64,000 nt of DNA, from contig CADCXA010000011.1 of the NCBI GenBank assembly GCA_902806565.1, forward strand, positions 62,001 through 126,000, read 5' to 3'. The stretch's first letter is position 1. Each line of letters opens with the position of its first letter. Shown piece after piece: positions 35,970 to 48,100 of this stretch. A program made the position numbers and the translations under genes. The notes under the pieces are model-generated. The model had not been told where the DNA came from and made no database searches. It saw only the letters and a list, made by a program, of their open reading frames with translations. Source of the stretch: Hypoxylon rubiginosum. Its lineage: Eukaryota; Ascomycota; Sordariomycetes; Xylariales; Hypoxylaceae.

Positions 35970-38137
35970 ATGGGCGGCTACTTTTCCAGTCTTAAAGCTG
36001 GGGCTCGGCGTGCCGCACATCAGATAGAATATGTACGTAATAAAGGACCCAGCCCGTAATGCAAGCCCGATTTAACCTAGGGAGGTGTAGGATCCCCAGG
36101 ACCCAGAACGAGCAGTCCAATCAGTGATCGACTACCCAGGCTTGGACGGATTTCAGTGGAAGGTCTGGTGGGTTGCCGCATCTGGATTCTTCACTACGTC
36201 CTACAGCATCTTTGCTATCAATGTTATCGGTCCGTCCCTGAGCTATGTCTACCCAGACTGTGGTCTCGGCGGGTCGACGAACTCGCTTGTCATCAACATA
36301 ACGACATTAACGGGCACCATGGTAGGTATGCTCTTGTTTGGCCATCTAGCCGACAGATATGGCCGCAAAGCTGTCTACGGCCTGGAGCTTAGCATCGTTG
36401 TAGTAGCGACAGTAGGTATGACAACAGCATCGGCAGGTCATATGAATTCGATGAATGTGTATGGCTGGATATTTTTCTGGCGTACTATGCTGGGTATTGG
36501 ACTTGGTGCTGAGGTTAGCTAACACCACTTGGTCTAGTCTTCCATGCATATATATGGCCACTGACATTGAGTAGTATCCGCTCTCCGCTATCATCGCCGC
36601 GGAATGGTCCTCGACCAAGTCTCGAGGCAAGATGATTGCCGCCGTTTTCCTAATGCAGTCAGTTGGCCAGCTTGCGGCATATGCCTTTGGTCTCGCTATT
36701 CTCCACGGCGTAAGCAACACCCTCGGACTATCTCCCGAAGAGACGGACTGGAATGTTGCGTCGCCGATCATCGACGTTGTATGGAGGACAACAATTGGCA
36801 TCGGAGCAGTTCCAGCTCTTATTGCGCTCTTCTTGAGACGGATAATCCCCGAAACGCCGCACTACCTAGCCGAACAGGGGAAGGTTGCAGACGCCGTCGA
36901 GGCAGTTGGCCTGGTCTATCCACTTGATGCGACTCTTCAACCTACCGATGAAAACGGTCTCGCCGGCCCCCAACACTCGTTAGAAGGACACACGACTGGC
37001 GTCAAAAGTCGACCAAAGAGCGGATGGACCTCGACGGTTGAATATCTTCGTGGAGCAAAGGAACACCTCGCTGAGAAGGGCCGTTGGCGTGCTCTTCTGG
37101 GAGTCATGGCTACTTGGTGGATCTTAGACCTGGCGTATTATGGGCTGGGTCTAGACAACCCCAAGACTATCTCGACAATATGGCTCTCGAACCCGCTGCC
37201 GGCATCGTCGGTTCCTTACTCGTCAGATGCATGTAATGCAGCGATATGGCGCGCTGACCCAGCTCAACCTAACATCACCATATATGAGATGCTTACACAA
37301 GATAGCATCCGGGATATCGTGACCATTTCGAGCGGAGCTTTACCCGGCAGCATCATCATTCTGTTTGCCATCAACTACCTCCCTCGGACTACATGGATGG
37401 GCTGGATGTTCGTCGTCCTTGCGGGACTATTTGCTATCAATGGCGGGACTTTCTTTGTCACGTTCGAGACACATCAGCATGCCTTGACGGTGACATTGTA
37501 TGTGCTTGCCCAAGTCATTTTCAATCTTGGCCCAAACACCATGACCTTCATGCTCCCCGCAGAGCTGTTCGCAACAAAGTATCGTGGTACTTTTTACGGG
37601 CTCGCAGCAGCGTCGGGAAAGCTTGGGGCGATTACGATCCTGCTGATTACGAACCGTGCCGTATACGCCGGCGATTCCACAGAGTATAGTCGTAAATTTG
37701 CGATGTTGCTGTTAGGATTTTGCCCAGCCATGCTCTTGGGGGCTTTCATCACGTGGGTCTGGATTCCCGAAGTCCAATATCCTCGCGGCCACGACTCTAA
37801 ACCGGAAAGAAACGACAACTCTTCGGACAACGGCTTAGAGGGTCAAGATAACACGTTTAGGCGGAAACTCCAGCTGCCAAATCGGCCTTTGGCGGATATA
37901 GCTCAGGACCCGGGGGATGATCAGATTCTGGGCATGAGACGGAACCTTGCACGCCTATTCCGATCGAGGCGTACTCACGACGCATCTGAGTCTCGACATA
38001 GACATTCGATTAGCACCATTTACAGGGCTACTTCGATGGATCAAAGCGCCGCATCCCAGCAAGGCATTGTACTTGAGGAGGCCGACATTGGCGATCCAGA
38101 AATGAGAGACGTGTATACCAGGTACTCGGAGCTTTAA
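35970..38137 (+). CDS. MFS transporter, phosphate/glycerophosphodiester (PHO84/GIT1-like) family
   Basis: Three exons join in phase: 35970-36032, 36091-36513 and 36575-38137, giving 682 codons. The start is the ATG at 35970 (MGGYFSSLKAGARRA). The body has about 12 membrane segments with the MFS signature GHLADRYGRK between segments 2 and 3. WRTMLGIGLGAEYPLSA lies around segment 4, a central loop follows, and the C-terminal half has FNLGPNTMTFMLPAELF...YRGTFYGLAAASGKLGAI, which is characteristic of fungal phosphate:H+ symporters. The family motif GGDYPLS is GAEYPLS here, closer to GIT1-type transporters, so the substrate may be phosphate or glycerophosphodiesters. A hydrophilic C-terminal tail of about 120 residues is longer than in PHO84. 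Plasma membrane location is inferred. Confidence 0.88.
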
Positions 38138-38774
38138 GTTAGTAGTTGTTGATGTTGACTTGTCCTAGAACGAGAACTGGACTGAGGTTGTCGCTATTTA
38201 TTGCTACTATTGGAGTATTTCATAAGTATTTTATTAATGCATAGAATACCTGATGTAAAGCTAACAACATGAGATCACGTGGTGATAAGATGGTTACCCC
38301 TTAAGAGCCAAGAGTCATCTAAATTGTCTTAAAACATGCAGTTTACTCCTATGAAGTATGCAGGTACTATTCTTTATCGAACGGGTAGGTGGCGATGATT
38401 CCTCAAAATGAATGATGAAAAAATCGGATAAGAACTTCCCGAACGTGAGTAGCCCCTGGGTGCACGGACATATGACAGCATCATGCGCTATGATGGAAGC
38501 TACCCTTGCAGCACCCTTGACGCTTTCATCCAGCTCAGCCCAGCTCTGGATTAACTTACATAGTACTCTTGCTTCAGCTTGAGCTTCTTCGACCCTTCCC
38601 ATATTTCGCCTCTGAATATATAATCCTTACCTACTCGGTAGGCGAGCTAGTTGTTAGCAATAAATTTGATTAAATAGCAAAGACCCCTTTCTCTTCCTCT
38701 ACATCTAATACTACGACACCCCCTTGTTTGAGCATAAAACGCATAGCTCGCACGTATCTAGCCTCCCCCAAACC
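38138..38774. other. intergenic, no supported gene
   Basis: 3' flank of the transporter and 5' flank of the next gene. A 95-codon minus-strand ORF (38315-38602) has no recognisable features. Confidence 0.5.
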
Positions 38775-39467
38775 ATGGCAGAACCAGCACCAGCACCCGT
38801 CGACCCCCAACCGCCCAACACCATCAGCCTCCGCGCGCCCTCCAAGTACCTCGCCGACCCGTCCAAGCCGGCGCCCACAACCCTCGATGACGAGCCGTTC
38901 GTCGCGCCGCCGCTCGCGTGGCTGCGGCGCACGTGGGCCGTCACGCACTCGACGCTGCGCATGTGGCGGTCCGCGCGCAACGTGCGCATCACGTACCGGC
39001 CGTACGACAAGCTGGGCTCCAGCAGCGACCCGGCGACGAACGACAACCTAGTCGAGTACGAGCACCGGGGCGGCGGCGAGGACGACAAGGTCAAGCGCGT
39101 CGAGGGCGTCGAGAAGCCCGATCCCAAAATCCCGTCCGCCTGGACGTGGCGCGGCAAGGGCCTGCTCGCGATCGCCAGCAGCCACTGGGAGGTCCTGGGG
39201 TGGGGCGAGCGCCCGCTGCTGGCTGTCGGTGATATGGGCGACGGCGTCGAGCGCTGGGCCGTCACGTGGTTCGCGCCGACGGTGTTCACGCAGGAAGGGG
39301 TGGACATCTACAGCGACCGCAGGGAGGGGTTAAGCAAAGAGACGGTGGATGGTATTATCAAGGCGCTCAAGGAGCTCAGGGACGCGCCGAAGCTGGTCGA
39401 GCTCGTCGAGAAGCACATGCAGGAGGTGGAAATTAGCTTGCCGTGGAAACAAGGGAAGGAATCGTAA
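38775..39467 (+). CDS. conserved fungal protein of unknown function
   Basis: An intronless frame of 230 codons from the ATG at 38775, chosen for its ACCATGG context; an in-frame ATG at 38724 would add 17 residues. The frame is high in G+C at third positions, as expected of a real gene. It has a Pro-rich N-terminus, an aromatic block (PPLAWLRRTWAVTHSTLRMW), then a Gly/Trp-rich core (SAWTWRGKGLLAIASSHWEV, RWAVTWFAPTVFTQEGVDIY) and a charged C-terminal helix. The core suggests a small beta-rich, possibly lipocalin-like fold; this is inference. There is no signal peptide. I do not recognise a function. Confidence 0.7.
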   Translation: MAEPAPAPVDPQPPNTISLRAPSKYLADPSKPAPTTLDDEPFVAPPLAWLRRTWAVTHSTLRMWRSARNVRITYRPYDKLGSSSDPATNDNLVEYEHRGGGEDDKVKRVEGVEKPDPKIPSAWTWRGKGLLAIASSHWEVLGWGERPLLAVGDMGDGVERWAVTWFAPTVFTQEGVDIYSDRREGLSKETVDGIIKALKELRDAPKLVELVEKHMQEVEISLPWKQGKES

Positions 39468-39722
39468 TTTATTCGGTACTGCACGAATACATCGTGCTGG
39501 CGTGTTTATTGGTACTGAAAATGGCACGGCGTGGGGGACTATTTAAAAAAAAAATCTCCTAATGATACCCGCATAGCAACAGCTCGTTAAAGGGCATAGA
39601 ATTAATCATACTCATTAAACCCAAGGATACGTAATGTGATAATGTTGATGCCTCGGGATGGCAAGAGGGGGCATCTAATACTCAAACGACCAACGCCGGA
39701 TCTCTAAAATGAGACAATACTA
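39468..39722. other. convergent 3' ends, no gene seen
   Basis: About 255 bases between the stop codons of two convergent genes, including a run of nine A near 39545. Confidence 0.5.
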
Positions 39723-40964
39723 CTAGTTATCTGCCTTTCCTAACCGCCGGCGGTCATGTTTCGATACACCTTTACTTATTTCTCGATCTCGATCGCCGTC
39801 TTTGCCTCGGTCCCCTTTCTGATCTCGATCTCTGTCGCGATCACGGTCCTGATCCCGGTCCCGGTCATGACTTCGATGATTTCCGTGAGAACCCTCGCGC
39901 CGACTCTCTTTATGCTCGGAACCGCGCCGCGATCGCTCGCTTTCATCCCGGGATCGGTGATGCCGCCGCCGTTGACGATCATCATCGTTTCGGGAGCCGG
40001 ACGGAGCATGATTTGAAGGGGCACCATCCAGGCTGAACCCCTCGAGATCGTCATGATCTTCTCTCCCCTCTCGCCGCCGCCTCTTTTCCTGCCTTTTCTC
40101 TTCCTTCCGGAGTTGCTTGAGCTCCCGTTCCCTCTCCACGTTCAACTGCCGTCTCTCCTTCTCCACTTCTCTAACCTTAGCAGCGCCCCTCTTCATCATA
40201 GCCAGAGGGTCGTTGGAGACAACCCTCGCAGCGTCCCTCTCCTTCCGGCGAGGGTCCTCATTGCCCCATACGTCTTTGCTTGGCGGCTCCAGGCTGCCAT
40301 CCACTATGTCCTTCATGCCTCCGCCCTTCGCGTACCAAGGACCGACCAGCCCGTCCCTGCCCGCTGCGTTCGAGAAGCGCATCATGTACTGGTCTTCATA
40401 TTCCCGTTTCTTCTTAGCGGCCTCCTTTTCTGCTTCTTCGTTTTTCTGCGAGTGTGCCACGGTCCGCTCCCCGGGGAACAAGTCGATGTGGCCTGCGTGA
40501 TCAACCAGCGGAGCGTTGCTCCTGCTCTTCACGAGTGCGTCGCCGGTTGTCTGCGCAGCTCCCGTCCGCTCGCGAGCAAGCCGCAGTTCAAAGTCGGTAT
40601 CGTCCTCGCCGGTGCGTTTGCGCTTCCTGCGCTCTCTGCCTAAGCCAGCCCCTGCCGCATCTTCGTCACGATCTCGTTTCCGGCTCGGGCCTTCGTCGTC
40701 GACGCCCGACGAAGTAGGGGGCAAAGGTAGCGGAACCTCGCCGCGGAGGATGGCAAGACGACGTTCGGCATCGACTTCTTGCTGGCGCTGCTCTTCGGCT
40801 TCTTCGCGCTCTCTGGCGGCTGCTTCGTCGCGCTTTACGCGCTCGATGTTCTTAGGGTTGTAGACATTCCACGATTTCTTGCCCAGAAGATGTCTATAAA
40901 GATAGGGGTTAGTGATACTTGAATTGGTCTATCGATGGCTAGGAATATATTCTTACAAAGGCAT
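39723..40964 (-). CDS. LENG1-like protein with CIR N-terminal domain
   Basis: Two exons: an 8-base first exon (40964-40957, ATGCCTTT) and 40893-39723. They join in phase across an intron GTAAGA...TTTATAG to give 392 codons. The joined start reads MPLHLLGKKSWNVYNPKNIE, the conserved opening of the CIR N-terminal (Cir_N) domain shared by LENG1, CWC25 and CIR. RVKRDEAAARE and a long charged coiled coil follow. HIDLFPGE in the middle fits LENG1-like proteins. The last third is an Arg/Asp/His/Ser-rich low-complexity tail with RDRDRDRD runs, typical of nuclear splicing-associated proteins. A role in or near the spliceosome is known for relatives and inferred here. Without the tiny first exon the diagnostic motif would be missed. 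Confidence 0.82.
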
Positions 40965-41676
40965 TCTAGATCGTAGAGCAGGCGAGTAAAGCCTAAGATA
41001 GGTAGTGACTGTATAACGATATGACGAAATCGAGGGCAAGTGGGATGGATATTGAAATGGTGGATACAAGCATGGTATAAGCACGATAAGAAGTACAGTA
41101 TTAAACCGTAAGCTAACCGTTAATGAACAGCAACAGCCGTCTTACAACCTTTTATCCATGGATGTTTCTCTTATTAAAAGCAAGCATAAGCAGGGATATT
41201 CCTTCCAATATTACGTTTAATTTACCTGACAAAATAGCAAATGCAAGGAAGTTTGAGAAAGCCAAATGTCGTCATAATGAGTCAGCAGATACCGTAGCTC
41301 TTTCTTATCCATTTTATATGCCGTGCAAATAAGGCTGAAATCAGTCCCTGCCAGTTATTAATTGTCTTGGCGTTCCATCCCAATTCTGATTCGCAGGTCG
41401 TCGCTCACTTCGAGCAGCCTCATATCAACCTATCCTCACTCCTTTTTTCATTCGTTGTTGATCATCCAACACATTAGGACTTCGGCCTAAGCGATTCTTT
41501 CACATCGTACAACGGTTCGAGGTTGAAAGCTTCTCTGCTTAACCTTGGTCCTTGGCCAACACTGACACGCCTCGTTACTTCTGCCACGCAACCACATATC
41601 CCAAAAGTCTTTAACTTTTCTCACGACTCCCATTTTAATCCCAACCAAGCTTAGTCGGAGCTTCGGTCCGCCCATC
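40965..41676. promoter_or_regulatory. divergent promoter region
   Basis: 712 bases between two divergent gene starts (LENG1-like on the minus strand and the gene at 41677 on the plus strand). A short 69-codon ORF at 41123-41332 is not supported. No clear regulatory motif. Confidence 0.45.
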
Positions 41677-42354
41677 ATGGAAGACAGTGAAGATGACACG
41701 GCCTCCGCCATGGCTGCCGCCATGGGCTTCTCAAGCTTCGGCGCGCAAGGTAACCCCAACAAGCGCCGCAAGTTCAACCCTCACGCCGACGCAGTAGTCG
41801 ACGACGCCGCGCAAGAGACCAAGACGGGCTCCAACGCGACACCTTTAGGTGTGAGAGCCCCAGCCTGGAGAGCCCATCATAATAAAGATGAGATCGACCT
41901 GGATGACGACGAAGAAGAAGGGCTAGATGCCCCTAGCAGTGAAGGCAAGCCCGGCCATCTCAAGGACGGACATGGAAATGGGGACGATGATGACAACTCG
42001 GGACCACAGTACTTGGATACGTCCCGCCCGCCTACGGTCGACACGGTAGCAGATGACATCCAGTCCAAAATCGACGACATAATCGGAGCTCCTCCTCTTC
42101 AGTGGCCGGGTATAGAGTCTTTACCGTCGTTCAGCACTAGTCGAGGGGGTCGAGGGAGTCGAGGTAATCGCGAAGCATATCAGATCGGCCAAGGCCAGGG
42201 CCAAGGCCAAGGGCACAGTCGGGAACCGGAGGGGAAGTGGTGGGAGGGATACTATGATCCGAGCTTCAACGTCAATCCGTGGGAGCGCCTCGAGCAGACG
42301 AAAGGCTTGGAGCCGAGAGGTAAATGGATGTCGTGGGAGGAGGCGAAAGGATGA
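41677..42354 (+). CDS. conserved ascomycete protein of unknown function
   Basis: An intronless 225-codon frame. Two conserved ends flank a disordered acidic middle. The N-terminus reads MGFSSFGAQGNPNKRRKFNP, a basic motif that could act in nuclear import. The C-terminus is Trp-rich (GKWWEGYYDPSFNVNPWERL, GLEPRGKWMSW). Between them lie Asp/Glu runs and a short GQGQGQGQG repeat encoded by CAAGGC-type tandem units. The pattern of two short conserved motifs is one I associate with fungal proteins of unknown role. Nuclear location is inferred from the KRRK motif only. Confidence 0.75.
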   Translation: MEDSEDDTASAMAAAMGFSSFGAQGNPNKRRKFNPHADAVVDDAAQETKTGSNATPLGVRAPAWRAHHNKDEIDLDDDEEEGLDAPSSEGKPGHLKDGHGNGDDDDNSGPQYLDTSRPPTVDTVADDIQSKIDDIIGAPPLQWPGIESLPSFSTSRGGRGSRGNREAYQIGQGQGQGQGHSREPEGKWWEGYYDPSFNVNPWERLEQTKGLEPRGKWMSWEEAKG

Positions 42355-44079
42355 AGAGGTCTCTCCATTCTTGGTTGGATCGATAGCCGTTGGGCTATAT
42401 TCCTGCCGGTGAGCGCGGATTTTAACGATCCTATTTCACTGATTCAGACATGACGACAAAGAAAGAAGTGGGGAACTCTTTTAACGTACCTTCCATGATC
42501 TTTTCTCGTCGTTTATATATCTAGGTGAGCACTCAGCTAGCTAATGATATATGCCGAATGTTTTTCCCAACGCCTAATAATCCTTGGGCACCAGTACATC
42601 ACGTGACACCCATCGGCAACACACGAGAGGCCCCTCGGTCTACGGCAGAACTCACCGGCTTCTCGTCTTACGCGAACGGATCAAGAGGACTGTTGTACCC
42701 CCTAGGCCTTCATTGGCTCTAGAGCAGGGGGAGGGTACTGTACGCATGAATACGGTCTACCCTTGTCTAAGACATACGTACACACCGCGGGCACAAGTGC
42801 AAGCTTGGGTCGGTCACCGAATGGGGAATCACTGTATTACTGCCTATGTCCAGGAGAAGCACGACGCCGGCCCAATTAGACCCTCTAAGGAAACCCCTTG
42901 GCCAGAAATAGTGCAGCCACCGCCCGTACCGTCACCAAGCTTGTTACCAAAAGGGCAATATCTACATCCCGAAACGGACAAGTGCCATCCTATGCTCGGT
43001 GATGGGGGGAGGGGAGGGGGGAGTAGTGTGTGTGTGTGATCTATCTAAAAAAGAGTACCTTTCTCTTTCTCGACGCCCCGGAGTGTGTCCCTAGGAGACG
43101 AACGCTTCGATCGGCTACCCGCTCTCTCTCTCCCCAAGATCTCTCCCCCCCTCCCCCTTGCTCCCCCCGGTCGAGCCTAACTTGCAGCTGAGCCAAACCC
43201 TGGGAACTACTTTCACCGGTCAGACGTGCGTCAACCCACCCGTTCGCTCCCCAGTCATCCCCTGCCGGAGATCCCAAAAAGATGGTGTGCTTTTAGCCCG
43301 CGGTTTCCCCCCTAGAACCGTCTGGTATCGTCCAATCATAACTCGTCAACCTCTTCGTGAAACAGCAGCCCTTGCCCTGTCCTGCCCTACCCAACTCGCT
43401 AGTTCGGGCGGCCCGCTTTCTGCGTGTGCGTGTGCGTCAGCGCAGCAGAAGCGCGCGTGCAGTGCAGTTCGTGTGGGGGGAAGCAAGATGCAGGAACAGG
43501 GACGGGCATATGCGTGTTGTCTCGCTGCCCACACACCCATACGTAAGTACCACACCGAGCCGCCCGTAAAGCGGCGATGGGTTGCGGGAAGGGCAAGTTC
43601 TAAGGCGATTTTTTTTTCCTCCTGCGCAAACAACCTTTTTCTTTTCTTGTCTTTCCCACCCACCCAACTTTACATGAATAGAAAAATAAAATAAACAAGG
43701 GTATGTGCATATTTTGGGAACCACAAATAAGAAAGAAACCAAAAAGAGCCCAGATTCAAACACCGGGGATGGGAAGGGGGGGAGTGTGCATTTGGAGAAC
43801 GGATCTCGCATGCCGCTGCTGCTGCCACCCCCAGATCCATCTCTCTCGCGTGGCAGCAGCCCACACACACACAACTCCCCATGCTGGCCAGGGACCCAAG
43901 CCGTCGGATCGACCGCTAATCCAAAAAGCTAAAATAAACGACATGTGCAGAAATTAGGGGGGTTCGTGGGTAAGGTGAATTTTTTCTCTCTCTGAGGCTT
44001 GCTGGTCGCTGCCTCACCTCTTCCCCCCTAGCATGCGGCTGAAAATTCGCACAAGGGCACGAGCGAAACCACCACTGCT
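42355..44079. other. gap of 1.7 kb between convergent genes
   Basis: No supported gene. It contains a G/GT simple repeat (43004-43038) and a CT/C-rich tract (43120-43168). Several overlapping ORFs of 60-178 codons on both strands are Pro/Arg/His-rich and look like composition artefacts. Parts may be long 3' UTRs of the flanking genes. Confidence 0.45.
43004..43168. repeat. G-rich/GT and C/CT simple-sequence tracts
   Basis: A GGGGGGAGGGGAGGGGGGAG run followed by a GT repeat, then about 80 bases on a CTCTCTCTC-CCCC-rich tract. The two arms are G-rich and C-rich on the same strand, so a fold-back is possible. Confidence 0.6.
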
Positions 44080-45148
44080 CTAGTAGTCGGGCGACGGATA
44101 CCGCTCGCGCGCCTTCTGGAACTCCTTGGCGTGCTTCTTTTCCGCCTTCTTCTTTAGTGATCTGCGTGTGACACGGATTTGTTAGCTAATTTCTCTCTTT
44201 TTTCTCGCAGGGTTGGGTATTGTGTTTTCCCCCCTGAAAAGTGCTGTTGGGGGTAGTTTGCGGGTAGTTCGCTTTTTTCTTGCCCCCTGGCGGTTCGGAA
44301 TCCGCCGGGGAAACTATTTTAAAACCCCCTTCTTTTTTCATCTAATCTCAATTTTTTCGCTTGCGATTTTGCAAGCTGTATATCTTCTTTTTCCGCCTGT
44401 TGATTGCACGGAGTTTGCGTGCGGGCATGAAAGAAATCAGGCGGGAAATAGGCAACTTACGAGACTTTCTTGGACGTCCACTCCAGATCCGCGTGTACTT
44501 CCCGCGCGTCGTTCAGGCCCTGCTGGAACCGGGCGCGTGACTTGGCGAGGCGCGCTTGCGCCGCTGCTTGCATCTCCAGAAGTTCCCGGTGCTTGTTGTT
44601 GAGCTTGCCGGAACTGCCGAGGGTTTGCTGTTAGCCAAATTTTATCTAATTGCTTGCTTGCTTGTTTCTTTTCGTTCTTTTCGTCTCTTGATTTCGCTCC
44701 CTCGTTCGCTCGTCCTAGAAACGAACACGGGAGGAAATAGTGATAGACAGAGTGTGCGTAAGGAAACAGGAAATTGGGAAACTCACGTCTGCGCCTGGCG
44801 AGCCAAGCTGCGGTCCAACGGGATGGGGTCGAAGGAATCGTCGAAGCGGTTCTGCATGTAGTCGTTGAAATCAACGCCGCTAGCGGAGCAGCCGCCGGCG
44901 CTCTGGTTGCCGTCATAGTAGTCGCCGCTGGCGTAGCTGGTGGCATAGCTAGCACCGGTGCTGGCGGTTTGCCCATACGACGGCACGCCGGAGGTGACGG
45001 AAGCGTCACGCTCGCGCTGGTCGTCCTCTTCGGGCGGTGACACGGAGTAGTTGCTGCCGCCGCTCTGGTAATATTGTTGGTACTGTTCCGCCTTGGTGGG
45101 GATGGGCACCGCGGAGGCGCTGTAGTATTGTGGGTTGTATGAGGCCAT
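44080..45148 (-). CDS. kxd1: KxDL-domain protein, BLOC-1 subunit KXD1-like
   Basis: Three exons, 45148-44787, 44613-44461 and 44161-44080, join in phase to 198 codons. Donors are GTGAGT and GTAAGT; acceptors are CGGCAG and ACGCAG. Residues 1-105 are a Tyr/Ser/Gln/Gly-rich disordered region. The C-terminal 85 residues are one long helix with the fungal KxDL signature: DRSLARQAQTSGKLNNKHRE, then AQARLAKSRARFQQGLNDAR, then VHADLEWTSKKVSSLKKKA. The eponymous Lys-x-Asp-Leu is HADL here, so the Lys is replaced. KXD1 belongs to the BLOC-1 complex, which in fungi acts on endosomes and Rab recycling. A very long gene-free region lies upstream. Confidence 0.85.
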
Positions 45149-48100
45149 TGTGGATACTGTGATACTGAGGAAGGGGTAAGGTGGTAGTGACGATGGGCTT
45201 GCGAGACAGTGAACTAGGTTGTGATTGCTGTTGTGTGTAAGACTTCAGGGAGTCCTTTGTCAATGTGTGTCTTGATGAAGGGGTGTGTGTGTGTTTGGGT
45301 GAGTCAAGAGCGGAAGTGTCTTGACAAATAAAGCACGAGGCAGAAGAGAACTTCTAGATAGATGAGATCGAAAGACTTGGGGAGTTGAGAGTTGTTTGAA
45401 AAGAAGAAAGAAGGAAGAAGGAGAAGATGAGCTCAACCCGTCAACAGCACCCCCTTTTATACCTTTTCCGTCCCCAAGTTTGATCAAACGACGAGGACGG
45501 ACCATCTCTCGTCCCGTCCATAGGGGATAAGTCTCGATGACTCCATTCGTCGATCGAGAACAGGTTCCTCAAGTGACCCCGCTCCATATAGTATCGTTGG
45601 CCCGAGGCGAGGAGGAGGATGAGGACGGGGAAAGGGGAGGCGAACCGGGAGGCAAGGGTGCTCCCAGCTCGCTCCCCCCCAAACGGTAGACGGGCAGAAC
45701 CAGAGTTACAAGTACACACACAAGACTAACGGTGTAGGTAGGACCGGCTATCGATGTGAATGGACGACGATACTAGGTTTCGTACCTGTGTTCCCTTTCC
45801 GCCGGGTCCCGGGTCCTTACCTAGACCTACATAGTTACATACTTACCCAGACGAACTAGCCAATCCGCCGCCGCTTACTCCATGGAGGTCTACATGAGGC
45901 CCCTTTTTCTTCAGTGAGCCAGCCACATGGAGAACCGAAAGTGGCCGAGGGAGAAAGATAAAATAAGAATAAAACGATGTTTAATATGATATAATAAACG
46001 ACATGCAAACGTAACAGGGTAGTATGGCCATGTTCATGTTATGTGTGGGTAGATCTCCATGGGGGCGTGTGCAGATGTGGTTTTGTTTAAACCGGGGAGG
46101 CGATACATATGCCTTAGATTGGCCCGATTCGGTGCTCCATCTTGCGTAGTTCACCTCTCGAACATAGCTCATCGGTAAAGCACTCCTTAGCAGAGTTCCC
46201 TCTTCTAGCACATGCCGAGGCGAAGCGATTATCACTTCCACTCAGGAACGAGAGACACTTGTGGGGGAATAGGCCCAGTCTTCCTCAGTTGGGATAGGGA
46301 GCTTTGAAAGGGGGGTGGAGGGGAGTGGCAGTATCAGATGCAAGAGGATCTAGGAGACACGCCATGTCCTGCAGGCAGGGATAAGAGACATATAGTGCAG
46401 GCAGGCAGACAGGCAGGCAAGGCAGCTCGGGAAATACAAAAAGCTCCTCGTGCGTTCGTGCGTCTAAGATGTACGGAGGTTTATTACACTTTGAAAACGG
46501 GGCGTTGGATATGCGTATGTGGGTAACATGGGAATTTTTGGGGGCGCGAAGAGCAAAGAAAAAGGGGGATACTCGGGGGACGGGTTACAGAATAACAAAC
46601 GGGGTCAACCGGCTTCCCGCGGATGAAGGAATGGAAACGAAGGATGAATAAGGGTATCATGGCTGACATGAGAACGGGATATCTGGTAGGCTCTTCTCTG
46701 TCTCTCTTCTGGGTCTAACGGAGAAGCCCGTAGCCCCGTGAGAGATGACGGCAAAGAGAGTCGAGCGCGAAGTAACTCTCCCTACAGTAAGTATCGTACG
46801 TATTATAGGCATGGAACAAGGTTGACTCGCGCCAAGAGCCTAGTAAGTATAATAAGAGCTGCTTTCCCAGAATTCGGACGGATTCATGTACCCTCGAACA
46901 GTATCGGAGTATAAGAGCTTGTATCGAGATGCTCTTTAAGGGGGGCGGACATACGAATTGGTCGTTGGGATTGGTCGTAGGCACGTACCAAGTAAGTATC
47001 TGCAGCTATCTGCAGCATCATGTCCTTGAGGGGCGTCCAAGTACACGGCTAGCCGTTAGGCCAGTCGACAATTCGGCATTCTAGACGAACGCCATGTCGT
47101 TCCGGTCGACCTCGCCCAGCCGGGTGTACCCTCTCTAGACCTATCTAGAGCGACGGACGGTATTCGTGAACAAGGGCGCTGACGCTAACAAGTATAGTAC
47201 CTGATAGAAACAGGCGGACGGGTTCACGCAAAAGCAGCGACGTATTCTTTTCCCCATCAGAAGCCACCCATGGTTCGGAGAGCGGGCTGGGGGAAGAGAG
47301 ATAGAGAAAGTGTGTGGGAAGCGGATTGCATGATGCAGGTTTAGGCTGACGGCCGCGTTCGTTGGTCGAGATTATGGATTTCAGGCGGGAAAAGAAAAGA
47401 GTGGGAGAGAAAAATAAAAAATAAAAATAATAAAAAAGAAGGGAGGGAGGCGTTGTCGAGCTCATGCCGTCTAGGGACTCGTGCTGTCAGAAAACAAACG
47501 TTTTGGATATGTCAACGTTGCCGGCTACTGGTCAGTCAGGCAGAAGTGCAGCAAGATCGGGCATTTTGTGTGATGATGTGTTGTCAAAAGGTGCCCAGGG
47601 AGGCCAGCCGAATAAGCTTCGTCATTTGGGATAAATTATATATTTTTATTTTTAATTCCACCCTCTTTCTTAGTTATTTTTTCCCTTTTAATATGAGGGA
47701 CACTTAACCTTATAAGTATACCCTTTCTTCGATTGCCAGGGCTGTTATGCAAGAAATAAGTGACCCTGTTCTTCTATATTGGGAATTTGCCGTGTTTAGT
47801 TTCGTGCGGTTCTTATCGTTGGAATATCTGGGAAAATAAATTAAAAAGGAAAAATACAATTTTTCCATTGGTCAGAAATTAAGGAAATTCGGCCACGGGG
47901 AAATCCTAGAAAGGGTAAGGGGAATTAATAATGATGGGAAAGGGAAAAAGCTAACCTTTCGTTACCAGAGTCGCTATCATTTTGGGGGTGGTGGAGGGGA
48001 AAACTTCCCGTTAGCCTGGCCTTGCCCCTCCATTGATGGTGGGAAGAAAATAAAGAGAATTAAAAAAAAAAGAACTGCCCCACCCCCTGGCTATCGAGAA

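Noticed and set aside
40053..40643. 196-codon plus-strand ORF opposite the LENG1-like gene
   Set aside because: It is a shadow of the charged low-complexity coding sequence on the other strand.
43158..43694. 178-codon plus-strand ORF
   Set aside because: It has no domain, an odd composition and overlaps minus-strand ORFs of similar length; it is likely chance in a G+C-rich gap.
44437..45009. 190-codon minus-strand ORF across KXD1
   Set aside because: It reads through KXD1 exons in the wrong frame and through its intron.
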